Below, one piece after another: positions 35,550 through 45,020 of a stretch of DNA of 64,000 bases. The notes beneath the pieces are model-generated. The model was not told the origin of the DNA, made no database searches, and worked only from the letters and a program-made list of their open reading frames with translations. This DNA is from Lysobacteraceae bacterium (lineage in GTDB: Bacteria; Pseudomonadota; Gammaproteobacteria; Xanthomonadales; Rhodanobacteraceae): NCBI GenBank assembly GCA_021372495.1, contig JAJFUF010000036.1, positions 62,001 to 126,000 of the forward strand, given 5' to 3'. The translations under genes and the position numbers were made by a program. How positions within the stretch are numbered: position 1 is the stretch's first letter; each line of letters begins with the position of its first letter.

Positions 35550-35662
35550 CGTCCGTCGCCGCGCGCCGCCCCCAACCTCCGCTTGCGCGCACCGGAAGCC
35601 CGGGGCCTCGCCGGCGCCACGCCGCCGGTCCCCGCAAGCGGGACGGCCGCCACGCCCGCCGC

Positions 35663-36577
35663 CTAGAACACCTCGCCGACGCAGCAGCGCAGGCTGCCGC
35701 CGGCCTTCTCCAGCTCGTCCAGCGGCGCGCTGCGCAGGGCGAAGCCCCAGTCCGCGAGCGCCGCGCGCTGCGCCGGCGCCAGCGCGTCGGCGGCGCGCTC
35801 GGACATCCACACCGTGTCGCCGGAAAGCGCGATGCCGTTGCCGCAATAGCAGCCGCACTGGCCGCCGTCCAGGCGCAGCACGCGCGGCGCATAGACGCTT
35901 GCGATCGCCTCGGCGTCGGCGGGATCGGCGAAGCCGCCCGGCGCGATCGCGCAGGCGCGGCCGGCGTACACGCTCAGCACCACGTTGGCGTGGTACTCGC
36001 CCGGCGCCAGCGCGAAGCAGTAGGTCAGGCGCAACCCGAACGCGGCGTGCATGGCGCGCGCGCCGGCCAAGTCGCAGCGCTCGGACAGGCCGCAGTAGCC
36101 GATGCCGCGGGCGCGGTCGATCACCAGCGCGCCGGTCAGCTCGGCCACGCCCTCGAGCGCGGACAGATCGACGAGGCGATAGCGCAGCACGTCGGTGAAC
36201 CAGGCGCGGATGTCGGCGCGCGCGGCCTCGCGCCGGCGCACCGCGTGGCGCATGCGCCCGACCACCGCCACGCCCGGCGCGGTGCCGAACACGTTGTTGG
36301 GGAACACCGCGTCCGGCGTGGCCGCATCGCCGGGGAAGCTCGCCACCGGCAGCGTCGCCGACAGCGCGCGCGCCAGCGCGGCGTGCTGGCGCAAGGCGCG
36401 CGCCTCGTCGGCCGCCTGCGCCATCGCCATGTAGCGGTTGTCCTGTGCGGATTCGGCGGCCAGCGAAAAGCCCAGCGGCGTGACCAGGAACGCGCCGCGC
36501 GGCGTTGCCGGCGCGCGCGGCGGGTAGCGCTCGGGCGCATACGCGGCGAGGAAGTCGGCGGCGGAGGCGACGATCAT
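35663..36577 (-). CDS. amidinotransferase-fold hydrolase, CtlX-like
   Basis: 304 residues of the arginine deiminase/dimethylargininase superfamily (five-bladed propeller). Conserved pieces: FLVTPLGFSLAAESAQDNRYM, DAVFPNNVFGTAPGVAVV, GYCGLSERCD, PGEYHANVVLSVY (catalytic His) and the C-terminal GGSLRCCVGEVF (nucleophile Cys). Overall layout is that of the citrulline-utilisation hydrolase CtlX rather than of ArcA. It probably acts on citrulline or a related ureido/guanidino compound. The ATG overlaps the dusA stop (ATGA). Confidence 0.78.
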   Translation of the reverse strand: MIVASAADFLAAYAPERYPPRAPATPRGAFLVTPLGFSLAAESAQDNRYMAMAQAADEARALRQHAALARALSATLPVASFPGDAATPDAVFPNNVFGTAPGVAVVGRMRHAVRRREAARADIRAWFTDVLRYRLVDLSALEGVAELTGALVIDRARGIGYCGLSERCDLAGARAMHAAFGLRLTYCFALAPGEYHANVVLSVYAGRACAIAPGGFADPADAEAIASVYAPRVLRLDGGQCGCYCGNGIALSGDTVWMSERAADALAPAQRAALADWGFALRSAPLDELEKAGGSLRCCVGEVF

Positions 36578-37569
36578 GCGGCGTCGCGCGCCGGCGCCTG
36601 CACGGCGTCCAGCGCCGCTTCGACCACCTCCCAGCCGGCGTCGTCGCGGTGCGCGCGCTCGCTGAGGATGCGGCGGAACGCGCGCCCGCCCGGCTGGCCG
36701 TGATAAAGCCCGAGCAGATGCCGCGCGATGTGCTTCAGGCGCGTGCCGCGCGCCAGCTCGGCCTCGACGTAGACGCGCATCGCGCGCAGCGCCGCCTCGC
36801 GCGTCGGCGGCGTGCCGCCCCACAGCGCGGCGTCGGCTTCGGCCAGCAGATACGGATCGTGGTAGGCGGCGCGGCCCAGCATCGCGCCGTCGACGTGGGC
36901 CAGATGCCCGCGCAGCTGCGCGAGCGCGGTGATGCCGCCGTTGATCACCACCGTGAGCTGCGGGAACTCGCGCTTCAGCCGGTACACGCGCGCGTAGTCG
37001 AGCGGCGGCACCTCGCGGTTCTGCTTCGGCGACAGCCCCTGCAGCCAGGCCTTGCGCGCGTGCACCACCAGCACCTCGACGCCGGCGCCGAGCATCGCCT
37101 CGGCGAAGCGCTGCAGGTCGGCGTATTCATCCTGCTCGTCCACGCCGATGCGGCACTTCACTGTCACCGGCACCTCCACCGCCTCGCGCATCGCGCGCAC
37201 GCAGTCGGCGACCAGCGCCGGCTCGCGCATCAGGCAGGCGCCGAAGCGCCCCGACTGCACGCGGTCGGACGGGCAGCCGACGTTGAGGTTGATCTCGTCG
37301 TAGCCCGCCGCGGCACCGTGACGCGCCGCCTGCGCCAGTTCGGCCGGCTCGCTGCCGCCGAGCTGCAGCGCGATCGGGTGTTCCTCGTGGCTGTGCTCGA
37401 GCAGGTGCAGGCGGTCGCCGTGCACCAATGCGGCCGAGGTCACCATCTCGGTGTACAGGCGCGCGTGCGGACTGAGCAGCCGATGGAAGTACCGGCAGTG
37501 CCGATCGGTCCAGTCCATCATCGGCGCCACGCACAGGCGCCATGCGGCGGGGTCGGGGCGGAACGTCAT
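36574..37569 (-). CDS. dusA: tRNA-dihydrouridine synthase A
   Basis: 331 residues. FMN enzyme that reduces U20/U20a of tRNA. Signatures: VAPMMDWTDRHCRYFHRLL at the N-terminus, LQLGGSEPAELAQAARHG, EINLNVGCPSDRVQSGRFGACLM (catalytic Cys in GACLM), VHARKAWLQGLSPKQNREVPPLDY and INGGI. The last long motif is specific for DusA. ATG 37569 is preferred over an in-frame codon 11 codons upstream because it matches the usual N-terminus. Coupled to the CtlX-like gene. Confidence 0.95.
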   Translation of the reverse strand: MTFRPDPAAWRLCVAPMMDWTDRHCRYFHRLLSPHARLYTEMVTSAALVHGDRLHLLEHSHEEHPIALQLGGSEPAELAQAARHGAAAGYDEINLNVGCPSDRVQSGRFGACLMREPALVADCVRAMREAVEVPVTVKCRIGVDEQDEYADLQRFAEAMLGAGVEVLVVHARKAWLQGLSPKQNREVPPLDYARVYRLKREFPQLTVVINGGITALAQLRGHLAHVDGAMLGRAAYHDPYLLAEADAALWGGTPPTREAALRAMRVYVEAELARGTRLKHIARHLLGLYHGQPGGRAFRRILSERAHRDDAGWEVVEAALDAVQAPARDAA

Positions 37570-37677
37570 CCGCGCAGTGTAGCCGAGGCGCGGCGCCGCC
37601 ACGCCGGAACGGGATCGACACGGATCGCCCGACCCGCCCTATGCTGGGCCCGCTGCAACACGGCCTGGAGCCGCCCG

Positions 37678-38646
37678 ATGCGCCTTCCGCTTGAACGCTT
37701 CCTGCCGCTCGCGCTGCTCGCCGTCGCCGCGTGCGCGCACACGTCCGCCGACAGCATGCCCGGCACGCTGGAATGGGACCGCATCGCGGTGCTCGCCGAG
37801 GTGTCCGAGCCGGTGATCGCGCTGGACGTCAAGGAAGGCGACGCGGTGCGCCGGGGCCAACTGCTGCTGCGCCTCGACCCGCGCCGCACCGACGCCGAGC
37901 TGGCCGCGGCGCGGGCCGACGCGGCGCGCCTCGCCGCCAATCTCGACGAGCTGCGCCACGGCGCGCGCATCGAGACCATCGACGCCGACCGCGCGCAGCT
38001 CGCGCGCGCCGAGAGCGACGCCGCCAATGCCCAGCGCGTGCGCGACCGCGCCGCCGCGCTGCGCCAACAAGGCTTGAACGCGCAGGCCGACCTCGACAAC
38101 GCCGAAACCAGCCTGCGCATGGCGCGCGCCGTGGCACGCGCGGCGCGCGCGCAGCTCGACGAGCTGCTGCACGGCACGCGTCCGGAGGACATCGCGCAGG
38201 CCGAGGCCGCGCTGGCCGCCGCGCGCGCGCAGGCCGAAGCGCTGCAGGTGAAGCGCGCGCGCCTCGACGTGCGCGCGCCGCGCAACGGCCGCGTCGACGC
38301 GCTGCCGTACCGGCTCGGCGACCAGCCGGCGACCGGCGGCACGCTGGCCAGCCTGCTCGCCGGCGACGCGCCCTACGCGCGCGTGTACGTGCCGGAGCGC
38401 CTGCGCGCCGGCGCGCAGCCGGGGCAGCATTACCGCGTGCACGTCGACGGCGTCGCGCAGCCGTTCGACGCGGTGCTGCGCAGCGTGCGCAGCGATCCGG
38501 CGTTCACGCCCTACTACGCGCTGTCCGGCGAGGACGCCGGCCGCCTGGTCTATCGCGCCGAGCTGGTGCTGCAGGGCGACGCCGCGCGCGCGTTGCCGGC
38601 CGGCCTGCCCTGCCGTGCGGAACGGGTGGGCGATGAACGCCCCTGA
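37678..38646 (+). CDS. HlyD/MFP-family periplasmic adaptor, YbhG-like
   Basis: 322 residues. Lipoprotein-type N-terminus (LLAVAACAHTSAD), a split biotinyl-lipoyl-like domain (VIALDVKEGDAVRRGQLLLRLDPRRTDAEL and ARLDVRAPRNGRVDALPYRLGDQ), a long alpha-helical hairpin between them (about 80-190, heptads rich in Ala/Arg/Glu) and a C-terminal beta-barrel domain. It would bridge the inner-membrane ABC exporter encoded next to an outer-membrane channel. ATG 37678 has GGAG upstream; the 3' end overlaps the ATPase gene. Confidence 0.85.
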   Translation: MRLPLERFLPLALLAVAACAHTSADSMPGTLEWDRIAVLAEVSEPVIALDVKEGDAVRRGQLLLRLDPRRTDAELAAARADAARLAANLDELRHGARIETIDADRAQLARAESDAANAQRVRDRAAALRQQGLNAQADLDNAETSLRMARAVARAARAQLDELLHGTRPEDIAQAEAALAAARAQAEALQVKRARLDVRAPRNGRVDALPYRLGDQPATGGTLASLLAGDAPYARVYVPERLRAGAQPGQHYRVHVDGVAQPFDAVLRSVRSDPAFTPYYALSGEDAGRLVYRAELVLQGDAARALPAGLPCRAERVGDERP

Positions 38647-39589
38647 CGAACGCCCGGCGATCCGCGCGCGCGGCCTGACGCGGCGCTTCGGCACGCTGGT
38701 GGCGGTCGATGCGCTCGACCTCGTAGTGCGCCGCGGCGAGGTCTACGGCTTCCTTGGCCCGAACGGCTCCGGCAAGTCCACCACCATCCGCATGCTGTGC
38801 GGGCTGCTGCTGCCCAGCGCCGGCGAGATCGAGGTGCTCGGCCACCGCATCCCGCAGGAGGCCGAGGCGCTGAAGCGCAGCGTCGGCTACATGACGCAGC
38901 GGTTCGCGCTGTACGACGACCTCACCGTCGGCGAGAACCTGCACTTCGTCGCCAGCGTGCACGACCTCGCCCGCGCCGCGGCGAAGGTGCGCGTCGAGGC
39001 GCTGCTGCGGCGCTACGCGCTGGCCGGCATGCGCAACCAGCTCGCCGGCACGCTCAGCGGCGGCCAGCGGCAGCGCCTGGCGCTGGCCGCGGCGGTGCTG
39101 CACGAACCGGCGCTGCTGTTCCTCGACGAGCCGACCAGCGCGGTCGACCCGCAGTCGCGGCGCGAATTCTGGGACTCGCTGTTCGAGCTGGCCGACGCCG
39201 GCACCACCCTGCTGGTCTCCACGCACTACATGGACGAGGCCGAGCGCTGCCATCGCCTGGCCATCCTCGACCGCGGCCGGCTGGCCGCCGACGGCAACCC
39301 GCGCGCGCTGATGGACGGCCTGCCCGGGCAGACCTTCCTGGTCGAATGCGCGGCGCCGCGCGCGGCGCAGCAGGCGCTGGCCGGCACACCCGGCGTGCTG
39401 GCGACCGCGCAGATCGGCGCCAGCCTGCGCGTGCTGGCGCAGGACGGCGCCGCGGAGGCGACGGCACTGCAGCGCGCGCTGGCCGCGGCCGGCATCGACG
39501 CGCGCGTGGTGCCGACGCCGCCCAACCTCGAGGACGTGTTCGTCGCCGCCACGCAGCGGCCGCGCCATGCCGACGGGGAGGCCGCATGA
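38633..39589 (+). CDS. ABC exporter ATP-binding protein
   Basis: 318 residues. One nucleotide-binding domain: Walker A GPNGSGKST, Q-loop YMTQRFALYDDLT, signature [16 protein letters not shown], Walker B LLFLDEPTSAVD, switch STHYMDEAERC. The C-terminal 80 residues are the small domain seen in YbhF/DrrA exporters (NLEDVFVAAT near the end). ATG 38633 lies inside the end of the adaptor gene and the stop overlaps the permease start, a tightly coupled HlyD-ATPase-permease cassette. E. coli YbhF has two ATPase domains; this has one. Confidence 0.92.
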   Translation: MNAPDERPAIRARGLTRRFGTLVAVDALDLVVRRGEVYGFLGPNGSGKSTTIRMLCGLLLPSAGEIEVLGHRIPQEAEALKRSVGYMTQRFALYDDLTVGENLHFVASVHDLARAAAKVRVEALLRRYALAGMRNQLAGTLSGGQRQRLALAAAVLHEPALLFLDEPTSAVDPQSRREFWDSLFELADAGTTLLVSTHYMDEAERCHRLAILDRGRLAADGNPRALMDGLPGQTFLVECAAPRAAQQALAGTPGVLATAQIGASLRVLAQDGAAEATALQRALAAAGIDARVVPTPPNLEDVFVAATQRPRHADGEAA

Positions 39590-40695
39590 ACGCCTTCAGC
39601 CCGCGCCGCCTGTGGGCGATCGTGGTCAAGGAGCTGCGCCAGCTGCGCCGCGACCGCCTGACCTTCGCCATGATCGTCGGCATCCCGACCATGCAGCTCT
39701 TGCTGTTCGGCTACGCCATCAACCTGGACGTGCGCCACCTCGACGCCGCCGTGCTCGACCAGGCGCACACGCGCAACGCGCGCGAGCTGGTCGCGGAGCT
39801 GGCGCAGTCGCAGGTGTTCGACTTCCGCTACCGGCTGGACTCGCCCGCGCAGATCGACGCGCTGCTGCGCGAGGGCCGCGTCAGCGCCGCGCTGGTGATC
39901 CCGCGCGATTTCGAGCGCCGCCTCGCCGACCGCGACCGCGCCGCGGTGCAGATGGTGGTCGACGGCTCCGACCAGGTGGTGCAGCAGGCGGCGCGCCAGC
40001 TCGCCGGGCTGTCGGTGACCACGCTGCTGTCGCCGCTGCACGCGGCGGTGCCGCAAGGCCAGGTCGAGATCGTCAACTGGTACAACCCGCAGCGGCGCGC
40101 GCCGCTGAACACCGTGCCCAGCCTGATCGGCGTGATCCTGACCATGACCATGGTGCTGTTCACGGCGATGGCGCTGGTGCGCGAGCGCGAACGCGGCAAC
40201 CTCGAGTTCCTGATTGCCACGCCGCTGTCGCCGCTCGAGCTGACCATCGGCAAGGTGCTGCCGTTCGTCGGCATCGGCCTGGTGCAGGCCACGCTGGTGC
40301 TGCTGCTCGGTATCGCCATCTTCGGCGTGCCGGTGCGCGGCTCGCTCGTGGACCTGTACGTCGCGGCGCTGGTGTTCATCGTCGCCTGCCTGGCGCTGGG
40401 CGTGTTCCTGTCGACGCTGGCGAAGAGCCAGTTCCAGGCCATGCAGCTGGCGTTCTTCACCTTCCTGCCGCAGATCCTGCTGTCCGGCTTCATGTTCCCG
40501 TTCGGCGGCATGCCGCGCGCGGCGCAGTGGTTGGCGGAAACCTTCCCGCTGACCCACTTCATCCGCCTGGTGCGCGGCATCGTGCTGCGCGCGGCCGGCT
40601 TCGCCGACCTGTGGCGCGAATTGCTGGCGCTGCTGGCGTTCGCCGCGGTGATGCTGACGCTGGCCACGCTGCGCTTCCACAAGCGGCTCGACTAG
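39586..40695 (+). CDS. ABC-2 type exporter permease, YbhS/R-like
   Basis: 369 residues. ABC2 membrane protein: TM1 near 25-45 (FAMIVGIPTMQLLLFGYAINLDV), a large periplasmic domain to about 175, then five helices; the region MALVRERERGNLEFLIATPLSPLELTIGKVLPF is the family cytoplasmic loop and FPFGGMPRAAQWLAETFPLTHFI the conserved last loop. Only one permease gene follows, so it is probably a homodimer with the ATPase. Drug or lipid export is usual for the family. A GC-rich hairpin (GGGCGCG/CGCGCCC) lies after the stop. Confidence 0.92.
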   Translation: MNAFSPRRLWAIVVKELRQLRRDRLTFAMIVGIPTMQLLLFGYAINLDVRHLDAAVLDQAHTRNARELVAELAQSQVFDFRYRLDSPAQIDALLREGRVSAALVIPRDFERRLADRDRAAVQMVVDGSDQVVQQAARQLAGLSVTTLLSPLHAAVPQGQVEIVNWYNPQRRAPLNTVPSLIGVILTMTMVLFTAMALVRERERGNLEFLIATPLSPLELTIGKVLPFVGIGLVQATLVLLLGIAIFGVPVRGSLVDLYVAALVFIVACLALGVFLSTLAKSQFQAMQLAFFTFLPQILLSGFMFPFGGMPRAAQWLAETFPLTHFIRLVRGIVLRAAGFADLWRELLALLAFAAVMLTLATLRFHKRLD

Positions 40696-40741
40696 GCGCC
40701 GCTGCCTTGGGCGCGAAGCGCGCGCCCGCTATGCTGCGCGC

Positions 40742-41674
40742 ATGAGCGAAACGGGGGTGGTGATCGGGCTGGATGCGGTGATCGTGGCGGTCACCGGCGG
40801 TACGCCGCGCGTGCTCACCGCGCGCGGCGGCGACGCCGACGCGCTGCCGTCGGGCCTGCTCGACCTCGAACGCCACCAGACGCTGGAGCGCGGCGTGCGC
40901 GACTGGGTGGTGCGCTCGACCGGCTTCGGCCTCGGCTACGTCGAGCAGCTGTACAGCTTCGGCGACCGCTTCCGCGATCCGCGCGAGCGCGCCGGCGGCG
41001 CGCGCGTGATCTCGGTGGCCTATCTCGCGCTGGTGCGCGAGCAGGCGCTGCCGCCGACCTTCGACGCGCACTGGCGCGACGTCTACGCGTTCCTGCCGTG
41101 GGAGGACTGGCGCCACGACCGCCCCGCGCTGATCGAGCGCGACCTGGCGCCGCGCCTGTACGCCTGGGCCGGCGACGACGCGCGTCGGCGCCAGCGCATC
41201 GACCTCACCTTCGGCCTGGGCGGCGCGCCGTGGGATCCCGAGCGCACGCTTGAGCGCTACGAGCTGCTGTGGGAAGCCGGCCTGGTGGCCGAGGCGCGGC
41301 GCGACCAGGACGGCGACGCCGCGCTGCCCGCCGGCACCGGCCGCGCGCTGGCGCTCGACCACCGCCGCATCCTCGCCACCGCGCTGGGCCGGCTGCGCGG
41401 CAAGATCCGCTACCGCCCGGTGGTGTTCGAGCTGCTGCCGGACCGCTTCACGCTGTCGCAACTGCAGCACGTGGTCGAGGCGCTGGCCGGCAACCGCCTG
41501 CACACGCAGAACTTCCGCCGCCTGGTCGAGAGCGCCGGCCTGGTCGAAGGCACCGGCGAGCGCGACTGCAGCACCGGCGGCCGTCCCGCCGAGCTGTTCC
41601 GCTTCCGCAAGGACGTGTTCCGCGAGCGCCCGCAGCCGGGCGTGTACTACCCGGGCGCGTGGTGGTCGCGCTGA
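40742..41674 (+). CDS. NrtR-like regulator: degenerate Nudix domain plus winged helix
   Basis: 310 residues. Nudix-fold N-terminal half with a broken Nudix box (ERGVRDWVVRSTGFG where REUXEEXGU is expected, lacking the paired Glu metal ligands). The C-terminal winged-helix half (GRLRGKIRYRPVVFELLPDRFTLSQLQHVVEALAGNRLHTQNFRRLVESAGLVEGTG) is typical of NrtR-type regulators. NrtR senses ADP-ribose and represses NAD genes, but no NAD gene is nearby; its target may be elsewhere or another sugar-nucleotide pathway. ATG 40742; no neighbour is coupled. Confidence 0.75.
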   Translation: MSETGVVIGLDAVIVAVTGGTPRVLTARGGDADALPSGLLDLERHQTLERGVRDWVVRSTGFGLGYVEQLYSFGDRFRDPRERAGGARVISVAYLALVREQALPPTFDAHWRDVYAFLPWEDWRHDRPALIERDLAPRLYAWAGDDARRRQRIDLTFGLGGAPWDPERTLERYELLWEAGLVAEARRDQDGDAALPAGTGRALALDHRRILATALGRLRGKIRYRPVVFELLPDRFTLSQLQHVVEALAGNRLHTQNFRRLVESAGLVEGTGERDCSTGGRPAELFRFRKDVFRERPQPGVYYPGAWWSR

Positions 41675-41837
41675 GGCCGGCGCGGCGGCGGACGCGCGCC
41701 GCAGCGCGGATCCGCCTCGCGGCCGCGCATCGCCCGTCGGCGGCGCACCCGTAGCGCGGGTCGCGATCCCACCGGGAAAGGCAACAAGGCGGCGCATTCG
41801 CACTAGACTCGTCGCCACGCCGCCACGGAGCCGCCGC

Positions 41838-42659
41838 ATGCCGCGCCACGTCGCCCCGCTGATCGCCGTCGTCGCCGCGCTCGGCCGGGCCGGCTGCGAG
41901 CGCACGCCGCCGACCGCGCCGGCCGCCACGCCGGCCGCCGCGCCCGCGCCGATCGCGGCCAGCACCGTGAGCGTGCGGGACGCGCGCTACAGCATCCGCA
42001 TCGCCTATCCCGAACTGCCGGCCGGCAGCGCCCCGCTGGCGGCGGCGCTGCACGCCTACGGCGATGCCGCCAAGCGCGAATTCATGCAGGCGCTGGAAGG
42101 CGGCGCGGCGCTGACGCAGGGCGCCGGTTTCCCGTGGCAGCTTACGCTCGACTTCGCCGTGGCCGCGCACACCGCCGATTTCGTCGCCGTGCGCGCGCGC
42201 GGCGGCAGCTACACCGGCGGCGCGCACGCCGCGCCGCTGGTCGCCGGCTTCAACTACGACGTGCGCCGCAGCCGCGTACTCGCGCTCGGCGACCTGTTCG
42301 CGGACCCCGCGGCCGCGCTGCGCGTCCTGGCCGACCGCGCGCGCGGCGCGCTGTCGCAGCGCGTGCTCGGCGCGGAGCCGGACGATCCCGCCGCGCCGCG
42401 CCCTGTCCGCAGCGCGGCGCAGCAGCGCGCGCTGGCCTGGATCGACGACGGCACCGCGCCGAAGCAGGCCAACTACGCCGCGTTCCTGGTCCACGCCGAC
42501 GCCGCCGGCCGCGCCGACGGGCTGCTGCTGATGTTTCCGCCGTACCAGGTGGCGCCCTATGCGGAAGGCACGCTGGAAGTGCAGGTGCCGGCCGCAGCGT
42601 TCGCCGCGCTGCTCAGGCCCAGATACCGCGCCGCGTTCGCGGCGGGAACGGCGCCGTGA
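41838..42659 (+). CDS. DUF3298/DUF4163-type lipoprotein
   Basis: 273 residues. Signal with lipobox LGRAGC (Cys20), a Pro/Ala-rich linker, then a DUF4163-like segment (VSVRDARYSIRIAYPELP) and a DUF3298-like segment (SYTGGAHAAPLVAGFNYDVRRSRVLALGDLFAD; LLLMFPPYQVAPYAEGTLEVQVP). These domains occur in RsiV-like lysozyme-binding proteins and many exported proteins of unknown role. The stop overlaps the GTG of the next gene (GTGA), so the two are co-translated. Confidence 0.75.
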   Translation: MPRHVAPLIAVVAALGRAGCERTPPTAPAATPAAAPAPIAASTVSVRDARYSIRIAYPELPAGSAPLAAALHAYGDAAKREFMQALEGGAALTQGAGFPWQLTLDFAVAAHTADFVAVRARGGSYTGGAHAAPLVAGFNYDVRRSRVLALGDLFADPAAALRVLADRARGALSQRVLGAEPDDPAAPRPVRSAAQQRALAWIDDGTAPKQANYAAFLVHADAAGRADGLLLMFPPYQVAPYAEGTLEVQVPAAAFAALLRPRYRAAFAAGTAP

Positions 42660-43135
42660 CCGTCGCGCTGTTCGCGCTGGCCGCGCTGCTGATCCTGATC
42701 GGCCTGGCCGGCGTGATCCTGCCCGCCCTGCCGGGCGTGCCGCTGATGTTCGCCGGCATGCTGCTGGCGGCCTGGGCCGACGGCTTCCACCACGTCGGCG
42801 CGCTCACCCTGACCGTGCTCGGCCTGCTCGCCGTGCTGGCGCTGCTGGTCGACTTCGCCGCCGGCGCGCTCGGCGCGAAGCGGGTCGGCGCCAGCGGGCT
42901 GGCCTTGCTGGGCGCCGCGCTGGGCACCGTGGCCGGATTGTTCTTCGGCATCCCCGGGCTGCTGCTGGGGCCGTTCATCGGCGCACTGGCCGGCGAACTG
43001 CTGGCCGGCGGCGGCGTGGCGCGCGCCGCCAACGTCGGCGCCGGCACCTGGATCGGCCTGCTGCTGGGCACGCTGGTCAAGCTCGCGCTGTCGTTCGCGA
43101 TGCTCGGCGTGTTCGCGCTGGCGCTGCTGCTGTAG
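42656..43135 (+). CDS. DUF456 membrane protein
   Basis: 159 residues, four or so transmembrane helices with a glycine-rich central repeat (LGAALGTVAGLFFGIPGLLLGPFIGALAGELLAGG), the hallmark of DUF456. The N-terminal LIGLAGVILPALPGVPLMFAGMLLAAW is also typical. Function unknown; inner-membrane location predicted. GTG start overlapping the lipoprotein gene. Confidence 0.82.
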   Translation: MTVALFALAALLILIGLAGVILPALPGVPLMFAGMLLAAWADGFHHVGALTLTVLGLLAVLALLVDFAAGALGAKRVGASGLALLGAALGTVAGLFFGIPGLLLGPFIGALAGELLAGGGVARAANVGAGTWIGLLLGTLVKLALSFAMLGVFALALLL

Positions 43136-43143
43136 CGCCGCGC

Positions 43144-43857
43144 ATGGACGCCGCCACGCTGGACTTCCGCACCTACGCCGCCACCGCGGCCACGCACAGC
43201 CACGCGTTCCACCAGGTCGTGCTGCCGTGGCGGGGCCGGCTGGAGATCGAGATCGACGGTCGCGGCGGCCGCGTCGACCGCGACTGCGCGGCGGTGATCG
43301 GCGCCGGCGCTCGTCACGCCTTCGAGGCGCGCGGCGCCAACCGCTTCGTCGTCGCCGACCTTGCCGCGGACGGCGAGGACGGCGCGCTGCTGGCGCGCCT
43401 GGGCGAGCGCCGCTACGTGACGCTGCCGCCGGCGCTGCGGCGCCTGCTGGCGACGCTGGCGGACGTCGCGCCCGCCGACGCGGCGGCGCGCCGCGCGTTC
43501 GTGCGCGTGCTGCTGCACGCCATGGACGGCACGCGCACCGACGCCGCCGTGGACGCGCTGGCGGCGTGGCTGCGCGCGGCGCCGCCGGCCGCGGCGCCGG
43601 ATGCGGCGACCCTGGCGCGGCTGGCCGGGCTCAGCCGCGCGCAGTTCTATCGCCGCTTCGGCGCGCGCGCCGGGCAGGCGCCGGGCGCGCTGCGGCGGGC
43701 GCAGCGCCTCGCCCGCGCCTGCACGCTGCTGCGCGACGGCGACGCGCCGATCGCGGACATCGCGCTCGCCTGCGGCTACGCCGAGCAGAGCGCGCTGACG
43801 CGCGCGCTGCGCCGGCACTGCGGCCTCACGCCGGGCCAGGTGCGCGCGCGGCGCTGA
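43144..43857 (+). CDS. AraC-family transcriptional regulator
   Basis: 237 residues. N-terminal cupin-like sensor (HSHAFHQVVLPWRGRLEIEIDG...RFVVADL) and a C-terminal double HTH (LARLAGLSRAQFYRRFGARAGQAPGALRRAQRLARACTLLRDGDAPIADIALACGYAEQSALTRALRRHCGLTPGQ). The His in the sensor suggests a small-molecule or metal-binding cupin. Follows the DUF456 gene by 8 bp. The AI-2E-family and DMT exporters downstream are possible targets; nothing in the sequence proves this. Confidence 0.85.
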   Translation: MDAATLDFRTYAATAATHSHAFHQVVLPWRGRLEIEIDGRGGRVDRDCAAVIGAGARHAFEARGANRFVVADLAADGEDGALLARLGERRYVTLPPALRRLLATLADVAPADAAARRAFVRVLLHAMDGTRTDAAVDALAAWLRAAPPAAAPDAATLARLAGLSRAQFYRRFGARAGQAPGALRRAQRLARACTLLRDGDAPIADIALACGYAEQSALTRALRRHCGLTPGQVRARR

Positions 43858-43910
43858 TGCGGACATGCGCTAGGCTGGCGCCACCGCCACGACCGCCGCC
43901 GCTACGCCGC

Positions 43911-44930
43911 ATGGACCATCCCCGCCCGCAGCCGCCCTCCGCGTTCCGCATCGCCGCCTGGCTGCTCGCGTTCGCCGCGCTGCTGCTGGTCCTGCGCCTG
44001 CACCTGCTCTCCGCCATCCTGGCCGGGCTGCTGGTGTTCCAGCTGGTGCACGTGTTGGCGCCGCTGCTGCAGCGGCGGCTGACCGGCGAGCGCGCGCGGC
44101 TGATCGCGGTGGCGCTGCTGGCCGGCGCGATCGTCGGCCTGCTGACGCTGGCGATCGTCGCCGTGAGCGCGTTCTTCCGCAGCGACACCGGCGGCCTGCA
44201 GGTGCTGTTCGGGCGCATGGTGCAGATCCTCGACCAGGTGCGCAGCGAGCTGCCGGCAAGCGTGGTCGGCTACCTGCCGGAGGACACCGACACGCTGCGG
44301 CGCGCGGTCGTCGAATGGCTGAGCACCCACGGCCAGACGCTGCAACTGGCCGGCAAGGAGGCGGTGCAGACCTTCGTGCACGTGCTCGCCGGCATGGTGC
44401 TGGGCGCGCTGATCGCGCTGCACGAGGTGCGCCCGGCGCACCGCCTGCGCCCGCTGGCGCGCGAGCTGCTGGCGCGCAGCGCGCACTTCGCCGAGGCGTT
44501 CCGCCGCATCGTCTTCGCGCAGATCAAGATCTCGTTCGTCAACACCGCGTTCACCGCGCTGTTCCTGCTGGCGATCCTGCCGCTGGCGGGGGTGTACCTG
44601 CCGCTGGCCAAGACGATGATCGCGGTGACCTTCGTGGTTGGCCTGCTGCCGGTGATCGGCAACCTGGTCTCCAACACCGTGATCGCGGTGATCGCGCTGT
44701 CGGTGTCGCCGTATGTGGCGCTGGCTGCGCTGGCGTTTCTGGTGGTGATCCACAAGCTGGAGTACTTCCTGAACGCGCGCATCGTCGGCAACGAGATCCA
44801 CGCGCGCGCCTGGGAGCTGCTGCTGGCGATGCTGGTGATGGAGGCCGCGTTCGGCCTGCCGGGGCTGGTGGCGGCGCCGATCTACTACGCCTACGTCAAG
44901 CGCGAGCTGGCGGACCAGGGCTGGGTCTAG
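43911..44930 (+). CDS. AI-2E family transporter
   Basis: 339 residues, six to seven transmembrane helices. The family C-terminal core is clear: PLAKTMIAVTFVVGLLPVIGNLVSNTVIAVIALSVSPYVALAALAFLVVIHKLEYFLNARIVGNEIHARAWELL. Members export varied solutes (the AI-2 role of TqsA is only one case; others are Na+/H+ antiporters), so a substrate should not be assumed. ATG 43911. Confidence 0.88.
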   Translation: MDHPRPQPPSAFRIAAWLLAFAALLLVLRLHLLSAILAGLLVFQLVHVLAPLLQRRLTGERARLIAVALLAGAIVGLLTLAIVAVSAFFRSDTGGLQVLFGRMVQILDQVRSELPASVVGYLPEDTDTLRRAVVEWLSTHGQTLQLAGKEAVQTFVHVLAGMVLGALIALHEVRPAHRLRPLARELLARSAHFAEAFRRIVFAQIKISFVNTAFTALFLLAILPLAGVYLPLAKTMIAVTFVVGLLPVIGNLVSNTVIAVIALSVSPYVALAALAFLVVIHKLEYFLNARIVGNEIHARAWELLLAMLVMEAAFGLPGLVAAPIYYAYVKRELADQGWV

Positions 44931-45020
44931 GGAACCGCGCGGCGCGGCGAGACGCGCGGTCAAGACGGCGGCGGCCCACGGCCGTAGCCTCGGCGGAAAT
45001 CCAGCGGAGCACCACGCACC

